A stretch of DNA of 13,154 nt from an uncultured Oscillospiraceae bacterium (GTDB lineage: Bacteria; Bacillota; Clostridia; Oscillospirales; Acutalibacteraceae): positions 1-13,154 of the forward strand of contig CABUAS010000048.1 in the NCBI GenBank assembly GCA_902489595.1, read 5' to 3'. Positions within the stretch are counted from its first letter, which is position 1, and each line of letters opens with the position of its first letter. Shown one piece after another: positions 1-6,452 of the stretch. The notes under the pieces were generated by a model. The model worked only from the letters and a program-made list of their open reading frames with translations, ran no database searches and was not told the DNA's origin. The position numbers and the translations under genes were made by a program.

Positions 1-36
1 GTCAATAATAAGAATTTGTTAAATTCGCTGTAACAT

Positions 37-65
37 TTGACAAATGATTATAATAGTATTAAAAT
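37..65 (+). promoter_or_regulatory. Predicted sigma-A promoter of the threonine ammonia-lyase/ridA unit
   Basis: A consensus -35 TTGACA (37-42) and a -10 TAAAAT (60-65) are 17 bp apart, giving a leader of about 23 nt before the start codon at 95. The -35 lies inside a perfect 6+1+6 palindrome, CATTTGACAAATG (34-46), which could be an operator. The leader is too short for a T-box or a peptide attenuator, so control by branched-chain amino acids would have to act at the promoter or on the enzyme. The spacer shares ATAATAGT with the ilvE promoter at 6387-6415. The promoter is inferred from sequence only. Confidence 0.7.
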
Positions 66-94
66 ATCTAAAAATTCAAAAAGAAGGCGAAAAA

Positions 95-1294
95 ATGCTC
101 ACATTAGACAGAGTATATAATGCGTCACGGGTGCTTAAAGAGGTTATTCGTGAAACAGATATGATTTACGCTCCCAATATCAGGAAAGACGCAAATGTGT
201 ATTTGAAAACAGAAAATCTGCAGGTTACGGGTTCGTTCAAGGTCCGCGGTTCTTACTATAAAATCAGTCAGTTGTCTGATGAGGAAAAGGCAAAAGGTGT
301 TATTGCATGCTCGGCAGGAAATCACGCACAGGGCGTTGCGCTTGCCGCATCAAAATGCGGTATAAAAAGCCTTATCTGCCTGCCCGAGGGCGCACCGATT
401 TCAAAGGTTGAGGCAACGAAAAAATACGGCGCAGAGGTTTGTATGGTTAAGGGCGTTTATGATGATGCTTATAATAAGGCTATCGAACTGCGTGATGAAA
501 AAGGCTACAGCTTTATTCACCCGTTTGACGACCCTGATGTTATTGCAGGTCAGGGCACAATCGGTCTTGAAATTATGGAGCAGTTGCCGAATGCAGACGC
601 AGTAGTTGTGCCGATTGGCGGCGGCGGACTTATTGCAGGCGTTGCATATACAATCAAGCAGTTAAATCCTAACTGTAAGGTTTACGGCGTTCAGGCAACA
701 GGCGCACCGAGTATGGAACATTCGATTGCAGACGGCAAAATTGAAACGCTTGATAAGGTGCAGACTATTGCCGACGGTATTGCAGTTAAAACACCGGGTA
801 ATCTTACATATGAACTTGTCAGCAAATATGTTGACGGCATTGTTACTGTTTCGGATGATGAAATTGCTCTTGCAATTTTAACACTTCTTGAACAGCAGAA
901 ACTTATTTCAGAGGGCGCAGGCGCAGTTCCCGTTGCCGCTGTTTTAACAGGTAAAATTCCCGATATTGAGGGCAAAAATGTCTGCTGTCTTGTTTCGGGC
1001 GGTAATATTGATGTTACAATTCTTTCAAGAGTTATTGAAAGAGGTCTGAAAATGAGTGGCAGAACGGCAAGCATTACGATTGCTCTTTCGGATAAGCCGG
1101 GTCAGCTGTCAGACGTTTCGGGTATTATTGCAAAAACAGGTGCAAATGTTACAAGCATTAATTATGACAGCACCGACCTTGATATGAACATCACTGACTG
1201 TTATTTAAGAATAAGCGTTGAAACAAGGGATTTTGCGCATATTATTGCAATCAAAAATGCGCTTAAGGATGCAGGCTTTGAGGTCTGCGATTAA
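95..1294 (+). CDS. ilvA: Threonine ammonia-lyase (threonine dehydratase), PLP-dependent, C-terminal ACT domain
   Basis: This cytosolic enzyme deaminates L-threonine to 2-oxobutanoate and ammonia, through an enamine/imine intermediate, and feeds isoleucine synthesis or threonine catabolism. The start at 95 is chosen because AAGAAGG ends 7 nt upstream; an in-frame ATG at 44 lies inside the promoter and has no ribosome binding site. The product is 399 aa. The fold-type II PLP domain spans about residues 5-315, with the Schiff-base lysine K49 in TGSFKVRG, substrate loop SAGNHAQG (73-80), the phosphate-binding glycines at 175-178 and SGGN at 301-304. An ACT domain follows (about 325-399), so binding of an amino acid effector is likely. 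The length matches the roughly 400-aa single-ACT class, not the ~510-aa IlvA with two regulatory repeats. A catabolic tdcB-like role is possible, but the ACT domain and the separate ilvE unit nearby favour biosynthesis. ridA follows 33 nt downstream. Confidence 0.95.
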   Translation: MLTLDRVYNASRVLKEVIRETDMIYAPNIRKDANVYLKTENLQVTGSFKVRGSYYKISQLSDEEKAKGVIACSAGNHAQGVALAASKCGIKSLICLPEGAPISKVEATKKYGAEVCMVKGVYDDAYNKAIELRDEKGYSFIHPFDDPDVIAGQGTIGLEIMEQLPNADAVVVPIGGGGLIAGVAYTIKQLNPNCKVYGVQATGAPSMEHSIADGKIETLDKVQTIADGIAVKTPGNLTYELVSKYVDGIVTVSDDEIALAILTLLEQQKLISEGAGAVPVAAVLTGKIPDIEGKNVCCLVSGGNIDVTILSRVIERGLKMSGRTASITIALSDKPGQLSDVSGIIAKTGANVTSINYDSTDLDMNITDCYLRISVETRDFAHIIAIKNALKDAGFEVCD

Positions 1295-1327
1295 TAAATA
1301 TTAAGTATACAGATTAAGGAGAACGTT

Positions 1328-1699
1328 ATGGAATACATTTCAACAAATAATGCGCCGAGTGCTATCGGTCCTTACAGTCAGGCAGTTAAGTCAAACGGAT
1401 TTATTTTTACAAGCGGTCAGATTGCCATTAATCCTGCCACCTCAAATGTTGATGCAAAAACCATTGAGGAGCAGACAAAGCAGGTCTGCGAAAATTTAAA
1501 GGCAGTGCTTGCCGAAGCAGGTTCATCCTTTGATAAGGTTGTAAAAACAGTATGCTTTCTTGCCGATATCAACGATTTTGCAGCATTCAACGAGGTTTAC
1601 GGCAAATATTTCACTTCAAAGCCTGCCCGCTCCTGCGTTGCAGTAAAGGATTTGCCGAAAGGCGTCCTCTGCGAGGTAGAACTCATCGCCGAGGCATAA
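1328..1699 (+). CDS. ridA: RidA (YjgF/YER057c/UK114) enamine/imine deaminase
   Basis: RidA hydrolyses reactive 2-aminoacrylate and 2-aminocrotonate, the enamine/imine products that PLP lyases such as threonine dehydratase release, to 2-oxo acids, and so protects PLP enzymes from damage. The 123-aa length is typical of the trimeric RidA subfamily. The active-site set is intact: Y16 in GPYSQAV, S29/G30 in FTSGQIA, R101 and C103 in PARSCVAV, and E116 in CEVE, corresponding to E. coli R105, C107 and E120. AAGGAG (1316-1321) ends 6 nt before the ATG. The gene lies 33 nt behind the threonine ammonia-lyase with no terminator between, so the two are very probably one transcript that couples enamine production to its removal. 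Confidence 0.95.
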   Translation: MEYISTNNAPSAIGPYSQAVKSNGFIFTSGQIAINPATSNVDAKTIEEQTKQVCENLKAVLAEAGSSFDKVVKTVCFLADINDFAAFNEVYGKYFTSKPARSCVAVKDLPKGVLCEVELIAEA

Positions 1700-1725
1700 A
1701 AATTATTTGTAATAAATGAAATTCT

Positions 1726-1755
1726 ACGGTGCGATGATTACGTCGCACCGTTTTT
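1726..1755 (+). terminator. Rho-independent terminator after ridA
   Basis: Left arm ACGGTGCGATG (1726-1736), loop ATTA and right arm CGTCGCACCGT (1741-1751) form an 11-bp stem with one G-T pair, and run straight into TTTTT (1751-1755). The inner 9-bp stem with 4-nt loop has the same geometry as the dispersed palindromes at 3397-3418, 5058-5079 and 9348-9369, so it may be a member of that family used as a terminator. Confidence 0.85.
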
Positions 1756-1783
1756 GCATTTTTTGTATGGAAATATAATATAT

Positions 1784-1812
1784 TTGAATTAATTCATAAT
1801 ATATGATATACT
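1784..1812 (+). promoter_or_regulatory. Extended -10 promoter of the alarmone synthetase/hydrolase operon
   Basis: The -35 TTGAAT (1784-1789), a 17-bp spacer and the -10 TATACT (1807-1812), preceded by the extended-10 TG at 1804-1805, make a good sigma-A promoter. Transcription should start around 1817-1819, on top of the first ATG (1817). The transcript would therefore be leaderless or, if the ATG at 1829 is used, carry a leader of only about 10 nt. Confidence 0.6.
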
Positions 1813-1816
1813 CAAA

Positions 1817-2899
1817 ATGGTGGTAAAAATGAACTTGAAATGTAAAATTATAATGGAAGAATATGACGAACAGTGTATGAAATACAAAGACCTTGAGGCT
1901 TATGTTTCTGCTCTTTTGAAAAAGGCTGTTCACGATGCCGACATTGAGGTTATGGCGATTGAAAGCAGGGTTAAGAAACCGCAGAGCCTGCAAAGAAAAA
2001 TTGAACTTAAAGGTGATAAATACAACAGCCTTTCGGATATTACCGATATTTTAGGTGCAAGAATTATCTGCTTTTTCTCTGACGATGTGGACAGAACTGC
2101 ATCTTTAATTCAAAGTATTTTTGATGTTGATACTGAAAATTCTGTAGATAAAAGGGCAGTGCTCAATCCCGATTCGTTCGGCTATCTGTCACTTCATTAC
2201 ATTGTATCTCTGCCCGAAAATCAAAATCACCCGAAAGAGCTTATAGGGCTTAAATTTGAAATTCAGGTGCGCACAATTCTTCAGCACACGTGGGCGGTTA
2301 TCAACCACGATTTGGGTTATAAAACAGAACTCGGAGTGCCGAAAAGCATTACAAGAGATTTTTCACGTGTGGCAGGTCTGCTTGAAATTGCAGACGATCA
2401 GTTTGTTGCAATCAGAAAAAATATTAATAATTACAGCCGTGAAATTAAAGAAAAAATTGCAGATAATAAAGCCGATGATGTTCTTATTGACATTGTTTCA
2501 CTGCGCGAATATGTAAGACTTAACGCAAATATGATTTCTCTTAATAATGAAATTGCAGAAAAGCAGGGTTCACGCATTAGTTGGATAGACCCGCAGAGTT
2601 ATGTTGAACAGTTAAGTTATCTCGGCAAAACAACAATCGGTGATTTGCAGAAAATGCTTTTTGAAAATAAATCGCTTGCACTTTTGCTTGCTGAGCAGGA
2701 GCTTGACGGACTTCAGCCTGATATGATACCGTTAACTGCAGGACTTCGTTTTATATGCCGTGCAGAGCTGCTTAATAAAAATTATCCGCTTGAAAAAATA
2801 GTTGAATTTATTAATCTTTCTGTTCTGAATGACAGCAGGGCAGGGCAGCAGGCAATGAGCCTTATGAAAATGTATAATAAAATTTGTGAGGAAAACTGA
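1817..2899 (+). CDS. Stand-alone RelA/SpoT-domain alarmone synthetase ((p)ppGpp synthetase-like)
   Basis: Proteins of this family transfer pyrophosphate from ATP to a guanosine nucleotide (ppGpp/pppGpp); some toxic members make ppApp or pyrophosphorylate tRNA. In this 360-aa product the synthetase domain covers about residues 45-200: SRVKKPQSLQRK (50-61, ATP-site basic motif), DILGARI (77-83, with the metal-binding Asp D77), the G-loop-like FGYLSLHY (121-128), and EIQVRT (148-153, with the catalytic Glu E148), followed by W159 and H164. Both catalytic acids are present. The N-terminal HD hydrolase and the TGS/ACT regions of long Rel are absent. The C-terminal ~150 residues look helical and I do not recognise them; at 360 aa the protein is longer than RelP/RelQ (about 200-230 aa). 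The start is uncertain: ATG 1817 has no ribosome binding site, and ATG 1829 has a weak GGTGG just upstream. The downstream hydrolase gene overlaps by one base, implying coupled translation. It could be a housekeeping small alarmone synthetase or a toxSAS-type toxin; sequence alone does not decide. Confidence 0.85.
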   Translation: MVVKMNLKCKIIMEEYDEQCMKYKDLEAYVSALLKKAVHDADIEVMAIESRVKKPQSLQRKIELKGDKYNSLSDITDILGARIICFFSDDVDRTASLIQSIFDVDTENSVDKRAVLNPDSFGYLSLHYIVSLPENQNHPKELIGLKFEIQVRTILQHTWAVINHDLGYKTELGVPKSITRDFSRVAGLLEIADDQFVAIRKNINNYSREIKEKIADNKADDVLIDIVSLREYVRLNANMISLNNEIAEKQGSRISWIDPQSYVEQLSYLGKTTIGDLQKMLFENKSLALLLAEQELDGLQPDMIPLTAGLRFICRAELLNKNYPLEKIVEFINLSVLNDSRAGQQAMSLMKMYNKICEEN

Positions 2900-3390
2900 T
2901 GTCGGAATTGGATTTTAAAAAAGCATTCAGATATGCAGAGAAAAAGCATGAGGGGCAGTTCAGAATCGGCGGGGAAAAGTATATCACTCACCCTGCCGCC
3001 GTTGCGGAAATTGTTAATGACTGGGGTTATGGGATTGAATATCAGGTAACGGCACTTTTTCACGATTTGCTTGAAGATACAGATGCAAAAGAAAGTGAAA
3101 TTCTTGCTCTTTCAAATGAAAATGTGTTGACTGCCGTAAGAATTCTTACAAAGTCAAAGCCGTGCAATATGGCGGATTATGTGGCAAAAATCAAAAAAAA
3201 CAGAATTGCTTTTGTTGTTAAAACGGCAGACCGCCTGCATAATTTGAGAAGTGCGTTTTGCACCGACGAGAAATTCAAACGAGATTATATTATAGAATCA
3301 TTGAAATATTATGCCGATTTTTCACCCGAAATAAAAAAAGCCGCTGCCGATCTTGCAAAATCAATGGACAAGCCGGTTGAAGTTGAATAA
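2899..3390 (+). CDS. Small alarmone hydrolase, HD-domain (SpoT/MESH1-like)
   Basis: This predicted Mn-dependent HD phosphohydrolase would remove the 3'-pyrophosphate from (p)ppGpp or related alarmones. The 163-aa product is essentially only the hydrolase domain found at the N-terminus of long Rel/SpoT. Signature residues are all present: R22 and YITHP with H31, HDLLEDT (55-61, with H55, D56, E59 and D60), and VKTADRLHNLR (107-117, with D111). These correspond to the metal ligands and the catalytic ED pair of RSH hydrolases. The ATG shares one base with the TGA of the synthetase gene, giving TGATG, with GAGGAAA just upstream as a ribosome binding site, so the pair is translationally coupled. 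The arrangement suggests it sets the alarmone level produced by its neighbour or detoxifies it. Known precedent: the toxSAS FaRel is neutralised by an adjacent small alarmone hydrolase. The nucleotide substrate cannot be read from the sequence. Confidence 0.88.
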   Translation: MSELDFKKAFRYAEKKHEGQFRIGGEKYITHPAAVAEIVNDWGYGIEYQVTALFHDLLEDTDAKESEILALSNENVLTAVRILTKSKPCNMADYVAKIKKNRIAFVVKTADRLHNLRSAFCTDEKFKRDYIIESLKYYADFSPEIKKAAADLAKSMDKPVEVE

Positions 3391-3392
3391 TT

Positions 3393-3420
3393 AAACGGGT
3401 CGATGATGACATCGACCCCT
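3393..3420. repeat. Dispersed 28-nt palindromic repeat, copy A
   Basis: GGGTCGATG (3397-3405), loop ATGA and CATCGACCC (3410-3418) form a perfect 9-bp hairpin. The 28-nt unit matches 9344-9371 at 26 of 28 positions, both differences being in the loop, and both copies begin within 10 nt of a stop codon. No T-tract follows, so it is not itself a normal terminator; the true one is at 3436-3466. Confidence 0.8.
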
Positions 3421-3435
3421 CCCGTATATATAAAT

Positions 3436-3466
3436 AAAAAGGTCGCCTTTTAAAGGTGACCTTTTT
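3436..3466. terminator. Bidirectional terminator between the alarmone operon and the GPH symporter gene
   Basis: AAAAAGGTC (3436-3444) pairs with GACCTTTTT (3458-3466), and the helix continues inward through one G-T wobble and CCTTT/AAAGG. The A-tract and T-tract on either side allow it to stop transcription from both convergent genes (ends at 3390 and 3480). Confidence 0.88.
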
Positions 3467-3479
3467 GTATCAATATGAA

Positions 3480-4988
3480 TTATTTATCTTCTGCCTGTCT
3501 GTGTTTTTCGATAAGCACGTCAAGCATTTTTTCGTGTGATTCTTTATCTATTTCATATTTGAGAGTAGGAATAACTGCAAGCGCCATACCTATTGCAGGC
3601 GGAATGGAAATCAAAAACCACATTGCTTTTGAATAGGATGCAAAATCGGTCGCAAAATTAGCACCGTTTGCGATTGCTTTGTTCATAGCGTCAATGTTTA
3701 CATCACTGTATCCTACCATATTGTAAACGATTGCGGAAATGATAGATGCAACACCTGCCGAGAATTTTGTGATGAAGCTCTGACCGCTGAAGAATACGCC
3801 GTCGGGTCTGTAGCCGTTGTGGTATTCTTCATAGTCAATACAGTCTGAAATCATAACCGACTGGCAAACGTTTACTGCGCCGAAGCCTGCGCCTGCGCCG
3901 AAAAACAGTATGCCGTCAACTGCTGCCCAGCCGAGTTTTGATAAATCGGCAGGAGCAATAAGATATACAACAAACAAAAGTGCAAACGGAATTGCCGAAA
4001 CACCGCTGAAAAGATTGTAAATCTTTTTGACATCGTATTTTTTGATAAGAGCAGGGCAGATTGCCATTGCGAGGAACTGACCTATAAACAGTCCGCCGCC
4101 GATAAATACAATTATAAGAAGATTATGCGGGTCGGTAAATGCTTTTGTCAAATCACCGTCGCAGTAATAATATGAAAGCAGTGTCATTGCAACAAGCATT
4201 AAAAGCTGAAGCGGAGCACGAAGGATGCCCGAAATCAGCAGCATTCTGAAAGGCACGCATTTCCACATCAGTGCAAAACTTTCTTTCATAGTTATTGTTT
4301 CGCCTGAAACCGGAACTCTTTCCTTTGTGCCTATTCCTGCACATTCAAACAGCAGTGATGCAACAATCGTCATTGCAAAGCCGATGATTATAAAGCCTTT
4401 CTGAGCATTGATGTCATCGCCGAAAGCCGTATTTGCCGCCTGTGAAACCGCTACTATTGAAACAAGCACAACTGCTGCGCCGATTGACGCAATAATTCTT
4501 GAAAGCGAAATAAGTGTTGACCTGTCTTTTTCATTTTCACTCATTCGTGAGATGATACCCCACAGCGGAATATCTCCTACAGTGTAAGCCATTCCCCAGA
4601 GTATGTAGGAAATTGCCGCCCAGCCTACGATTAAGACCATTGCGCCGTTCTGACCGTTGAGCTTTGCAGCGGCATAGTTGCCGTTTATAAATGCAAGGCA
4701 GGTTATAAGGCAAATAACGGCAGGGCAGAAAATAAGATAAGGTCTGCATTTACCCCATTTGCTGTGTGTTTTATCAACAATCGCACCCATCATAGGGTCG
4801 TTTACTGCGTCCCATACTCTTGCGATTGCCATAATCCAGCCGAGTGCCAGAGCGGGCAGGCAGATAACGTTCTGAAAATAGTAATATAAACCTGTTGAAA
4901 CTATGTTGTAAAGCATATTCTGACCGAACATACCCGTAAGGTACATATTACGCTCTTTTTTTGTGTAAGTGTTAGCCATTGTTTTCAT
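3480..4988 (-). CDS. GPH-family (MelB-like) cation:glycoside/sugar symporter
   Basis: This polytopic inner-membrane carrier belongs to the glycoside-pentoside-hexuronide:cation symporter family in the major facilitator superfamily. The 502-aa length and about twelve hydrophobic segments fit. After the second helix it carries the family signature WDAVNDPMMGAIVDK...KWGKCRP: D60 and D64 correspond to the MelB helix II cation-site aspartates, and W78-G79-K80 begin the loop 2-3 motif. The conserved DCIDYEEY region before helix XI is also present. The start at 4988 is preceded by AGGGG at 8 nt; a second ATG three codons in is less well placed. The substrate cannot be inferred, and there is no glycosidase beside it. 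It may be transcribed alone or by read-through from the flavodiiron gene (113 bp upstream, no U-rich terminator between); I found no convincing promoter in that gap. A paralogue lies at 10359-11858. Confidence 0.9.
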   Translation of the reverse strand: MKTMANTYTKKERNMYLTGMFGQNMLYNIVSTGLYYYFQNVICLPALALGWIMAIARVWDAVNDPMMGAIVDKTHSKWGKCRPYLIFCPAVICLITCLAFINGNYAAAKLNGQNGAMVLIVGWAAISYILWGMAYTVGDIPLWGIISRMSENEKDRSTLISLSRIIASIGAAVVLVSIVAVSQAANTAFGDDINAQKGFIIIGFAMTIVASLLFECAGIGTKERVPVSGETITMKESFALMWKCVPFRMLLISGILRAPLQLLMLVAMTLLSYYYCDGDLTKAFTDPHNLLIIVFIGGGLFIGQFLAMAICPALIKKYDVKKIYNLFSGVSAIPFALLFVVYLIAPADLSKLGWAAVDGILFFGAGAGFGAVNVCQSVMISDCIDYEEYHNGYRPDGVFFSGQSFITKFSAGVASIISAIVYNMVGYSDVNIDAMNKAIANGANFATDFASYSKAMWFLISIPPAIGMALAVIPTLKYEIDKESHEKMLDVLIEKHRQAEDK

Positions 4989-5054
4989 AATTTTTACCCC
5001 TAAAAATTATTATTTTTTAACATTTAAATATGTTTTGCTGTTTATTAATTATTG

Positions 5055-5080
5055 TAGGGCGGGGTGCTCTCACCCCGCCG
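5055..5080. repeat. GC-rich palindrome between the flavodiiron and symporter genes
   Basis: GGCGGGGTG (5058-5066), loop CTCT and CACCCCGCC (5071-5079) form a perfect 9-bp stem, preceded by TGTA. Its geometry (9-bp stem, 4-nt loop, 3' of a gene) equals that of the repeats at 3393 and 9344, but the stem sequence differs. No T-tract follows on either strand. Its GC content stands out sharply from the surrounding AT-rich DNA. Confidence 0.65.
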
Positions 5081-5101
5081 AAATATTATTTAATAAATTT
5101 A

Positions 5102-6262
5102 TTATTCCGCAAGAATTTCGTCGGCAAGTGCTTCAAGTGCAGTAATGTCACTGTTCTTCATAACAGACTTGATTGTAACCTTGTTTTCGCAGATTGTAAT
5201 GTTTTTCATTGTTTCAAGCACTGCGCTCATTGCTCTGTTTGCGCAGGGCGCCCATGAGCCGTTTTCAACAAGAGCAACCTTTCTGTTCTGAAAAGCCTTG
5301 CTTTTAAGGTGATAAAGGAATGTTTCCATAGGTGCAAACACGCCGCCGTCATAGCTTGCAGCCATCAGTATGGTTTTGCCGTATTTGAAAGCGTCTTCAA
5401 CACATTCTGCAACATCATCTCTTGATAAATCAGCCATTGCAACTTTAGGACAGCCTTTAGCAAGCAGAATTTCTTTCATTTTTTCTGCCGCTTCTGCCGT
5501 GTTGCCGTGAATTGATGCAAAGGCAACGAAAACGCCCTCTGCCTCAACTCTGTATGACGACCAGATGTCATACAAATTGATATAATAACTCAAATTTTCT
5601 TTAAGAATCGGGCCGTGAAGCGGGCAGATGATTTCTATATCAAGTTTTGCCGCTTTTTTGAGAAGTGTCTGCACGGGAGCACCGTATTTGCCTACAATAT
5701 TGAAATAATAGCGTCTTGCCTCACATGCCCAGTCCTCATCATGGTCGAGTGCACCGAATTTGCCGAAACCGTCGGCAGAAAACAGGACTTTTTCACTGAG
5801 CTCATATGTTACCATAACTTCGGGCCAGTGCACCATCGGTGCCATAATAAATGTTAATGTATGACTGCCGAGTTCAAGCGTGTCTCCCTCTTTAACCGTA
5901 AGCTTTGTAATGCTTTCGTCAAGTTCAAAAAACTGCGGCAGCATTGCAAATGTTTTTGCGTTGCCCACAAGCGTTATGTTCGGATATTTTTCCGCAATTA
6001 ATCCGATACTGCCTGCGTGGTCAGGCTCTAAGTGAGAAATTACAAGATAGTCAGGCGTTCTGCCTTTAAGCTCTTTTTCAAGATTTGCGAGCCACTCGTC
6101 AGTCCTGCGTTTGTCAATCGTGTCCATAACAGCGATTTTTTTATCTAAAATCAAATATGAATTGTATGAAATACCGTTCGGCACAATGTACTGGCTTTCA
6201 AACAGGTCAATATCTCTGTCGTTTGCACCTATATACTTAATTGAATCTGTTATTGTAATCAT
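5102..6262 (-). CDS. fprA: Flavodiiron protein (FprA family A-type flavoprotein)
   Basis: Flavodiiron proteins reduce O2 to water and/or NO to N2O in anaerobes, taking electrons from rubredoxin or other carriers through FMN; this one is cytosolic. The 386-aa product has a metallo-beta-lactamase-like diiron domain (about residues 1-243) and a flavodoxin-like domain (about 245-386). Diiron ligands are visible: H77, E79 and D81 in HLEPDH, H145 in MVHW, D164 in SADGFG and H216 in PLHGP, so the site is complete. The FMN phosphate loop is FASIHGNT (248-255). No rubredoxin or flavin-reductase domain is fused and none is encoded nearby, so the donor must be elsewhere. GGAGG lies 5 nt before the ATG, and a promoter is at 6295-6322. 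Its likely role is oxygen detoxification; O2 versus NO preference cannot be read from sequence. Confidence 0.94.
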   Translation of the reverse strand: MITITDSIKYIGANDRDIDLFESQYIVPNGISYNSYLILDKKIAVMDTIDKRRTDEWLANLEKELKGRTPDYLVISHLEPDHAGSIGLIAEKYPNITLVGNAKTFAMLPQFFELDESITKLTVKEGDTLELGSHTLTFIMAPMVHWPEVMVTYELSEKVLFSADGFGKFGALDHDEDWACEARRYYFNIVGKYGAPVQTLLKKAAKLDIEIICPLHGPILKENLSYYINLYDIWSSYRVEAEGVFVAFASIHGNTAEAAEKMKEILLAKGCPKVAMADLSRDDVAECVEDAFKYGKTILMAASYDGGVFAPMETFLYHLKSKAFQNRKVALVENGSWAPCANRAMSAVLETMKNITICENKVTIKSVMKNSDITALEALADEILAE

Positions 6263-6294
6263 ATATACCTCCGTTTTTTACTGATTATGTTTTC

Positions 6295-6322
6295 ATTATA
6301 ATCCTTTTTTTGCTTATTTCAA
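6295..6322 (-). promoter_or_regulatory. Predicted promoter of the flavodiiron gene
   Basis: On the minus strand, -35 TTGAAA (6322-6317), a 16-bp spacer containing an A7 tract and the perfect -10 TATAAT (6300-6295) precede the gene. The leader would be about 25-27 nt. It diverges from the ilvE promoter about 65 bp away. Confidence 0.7.
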
Positions 6323-6386
6323 GAGATTATAATTAAATATATGTATTATATATCGAAATTTCTTGTTTTATTACACAATAAGACGG

Positions 6387-6415
6387 TTGACAGTGAAAAA
6401 TAATAGTGATAAAAT
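6387..6415 (+). promoter_or_regulatory. Predicted promoter of the branched-chain aminotransferase gene
   Basis: Consensus -35 TTGACA (6387-6392), 17-bp spacer and -10 TAAAAT (6410-6415) with an extended-10 TG at 6407-6408. The leader is about 31 nt, with no room for an attenuator. The two hexamers, the spacer length and the spacer octamer ATAATAGT are identical to those of the promoter at 37-65. Confidence 0.75.
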
Positions 6416-6452
6416 TGAAACAGTAAAATTAATTTTAAAGGAAGTCTTGAAT

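Noticed and set aside
44..94. N-terminal extension of the threonine ammonia-lyase reading frame to an ATG at 44
   Set aside because: It covers the promoter -10 region, has no ribosome binding site and does not match the family start; the ATG at 95 has AAGAAGG upstream.
1..94. T-box or peptide attenuator ahead of the amino acid biosynthesis gene
   Set aside because: The predicted leader is only about 23 nt and has no terminator hairpin or leader peptide.
691..1074. 127-codon open frame antisense to the threonine ammonia-lyase
   Set aside because: Shadow of a conserved gene; no ribosome binding site or recognisable domain.
3393..3420. CRISPR-like repeat, because the palindrome recurs at 9344
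   Set aside because: The copies are about 6 kb apart, behind unrelated genes, with no regular spacers or cas genes.
5054..5080. GC-rich hairpin read as the terminator of the flavodiiron gene
   Set aside because: Neither strand has a T-tract after the stem, so it is listed as a palindromic repeat.
6363..6452. Longer ilvE start at 6363
   Set aside because: The extension spans a consensus extended -10 promoter; AAGGAAG precedes the ATG at 6453, where family homology begins.
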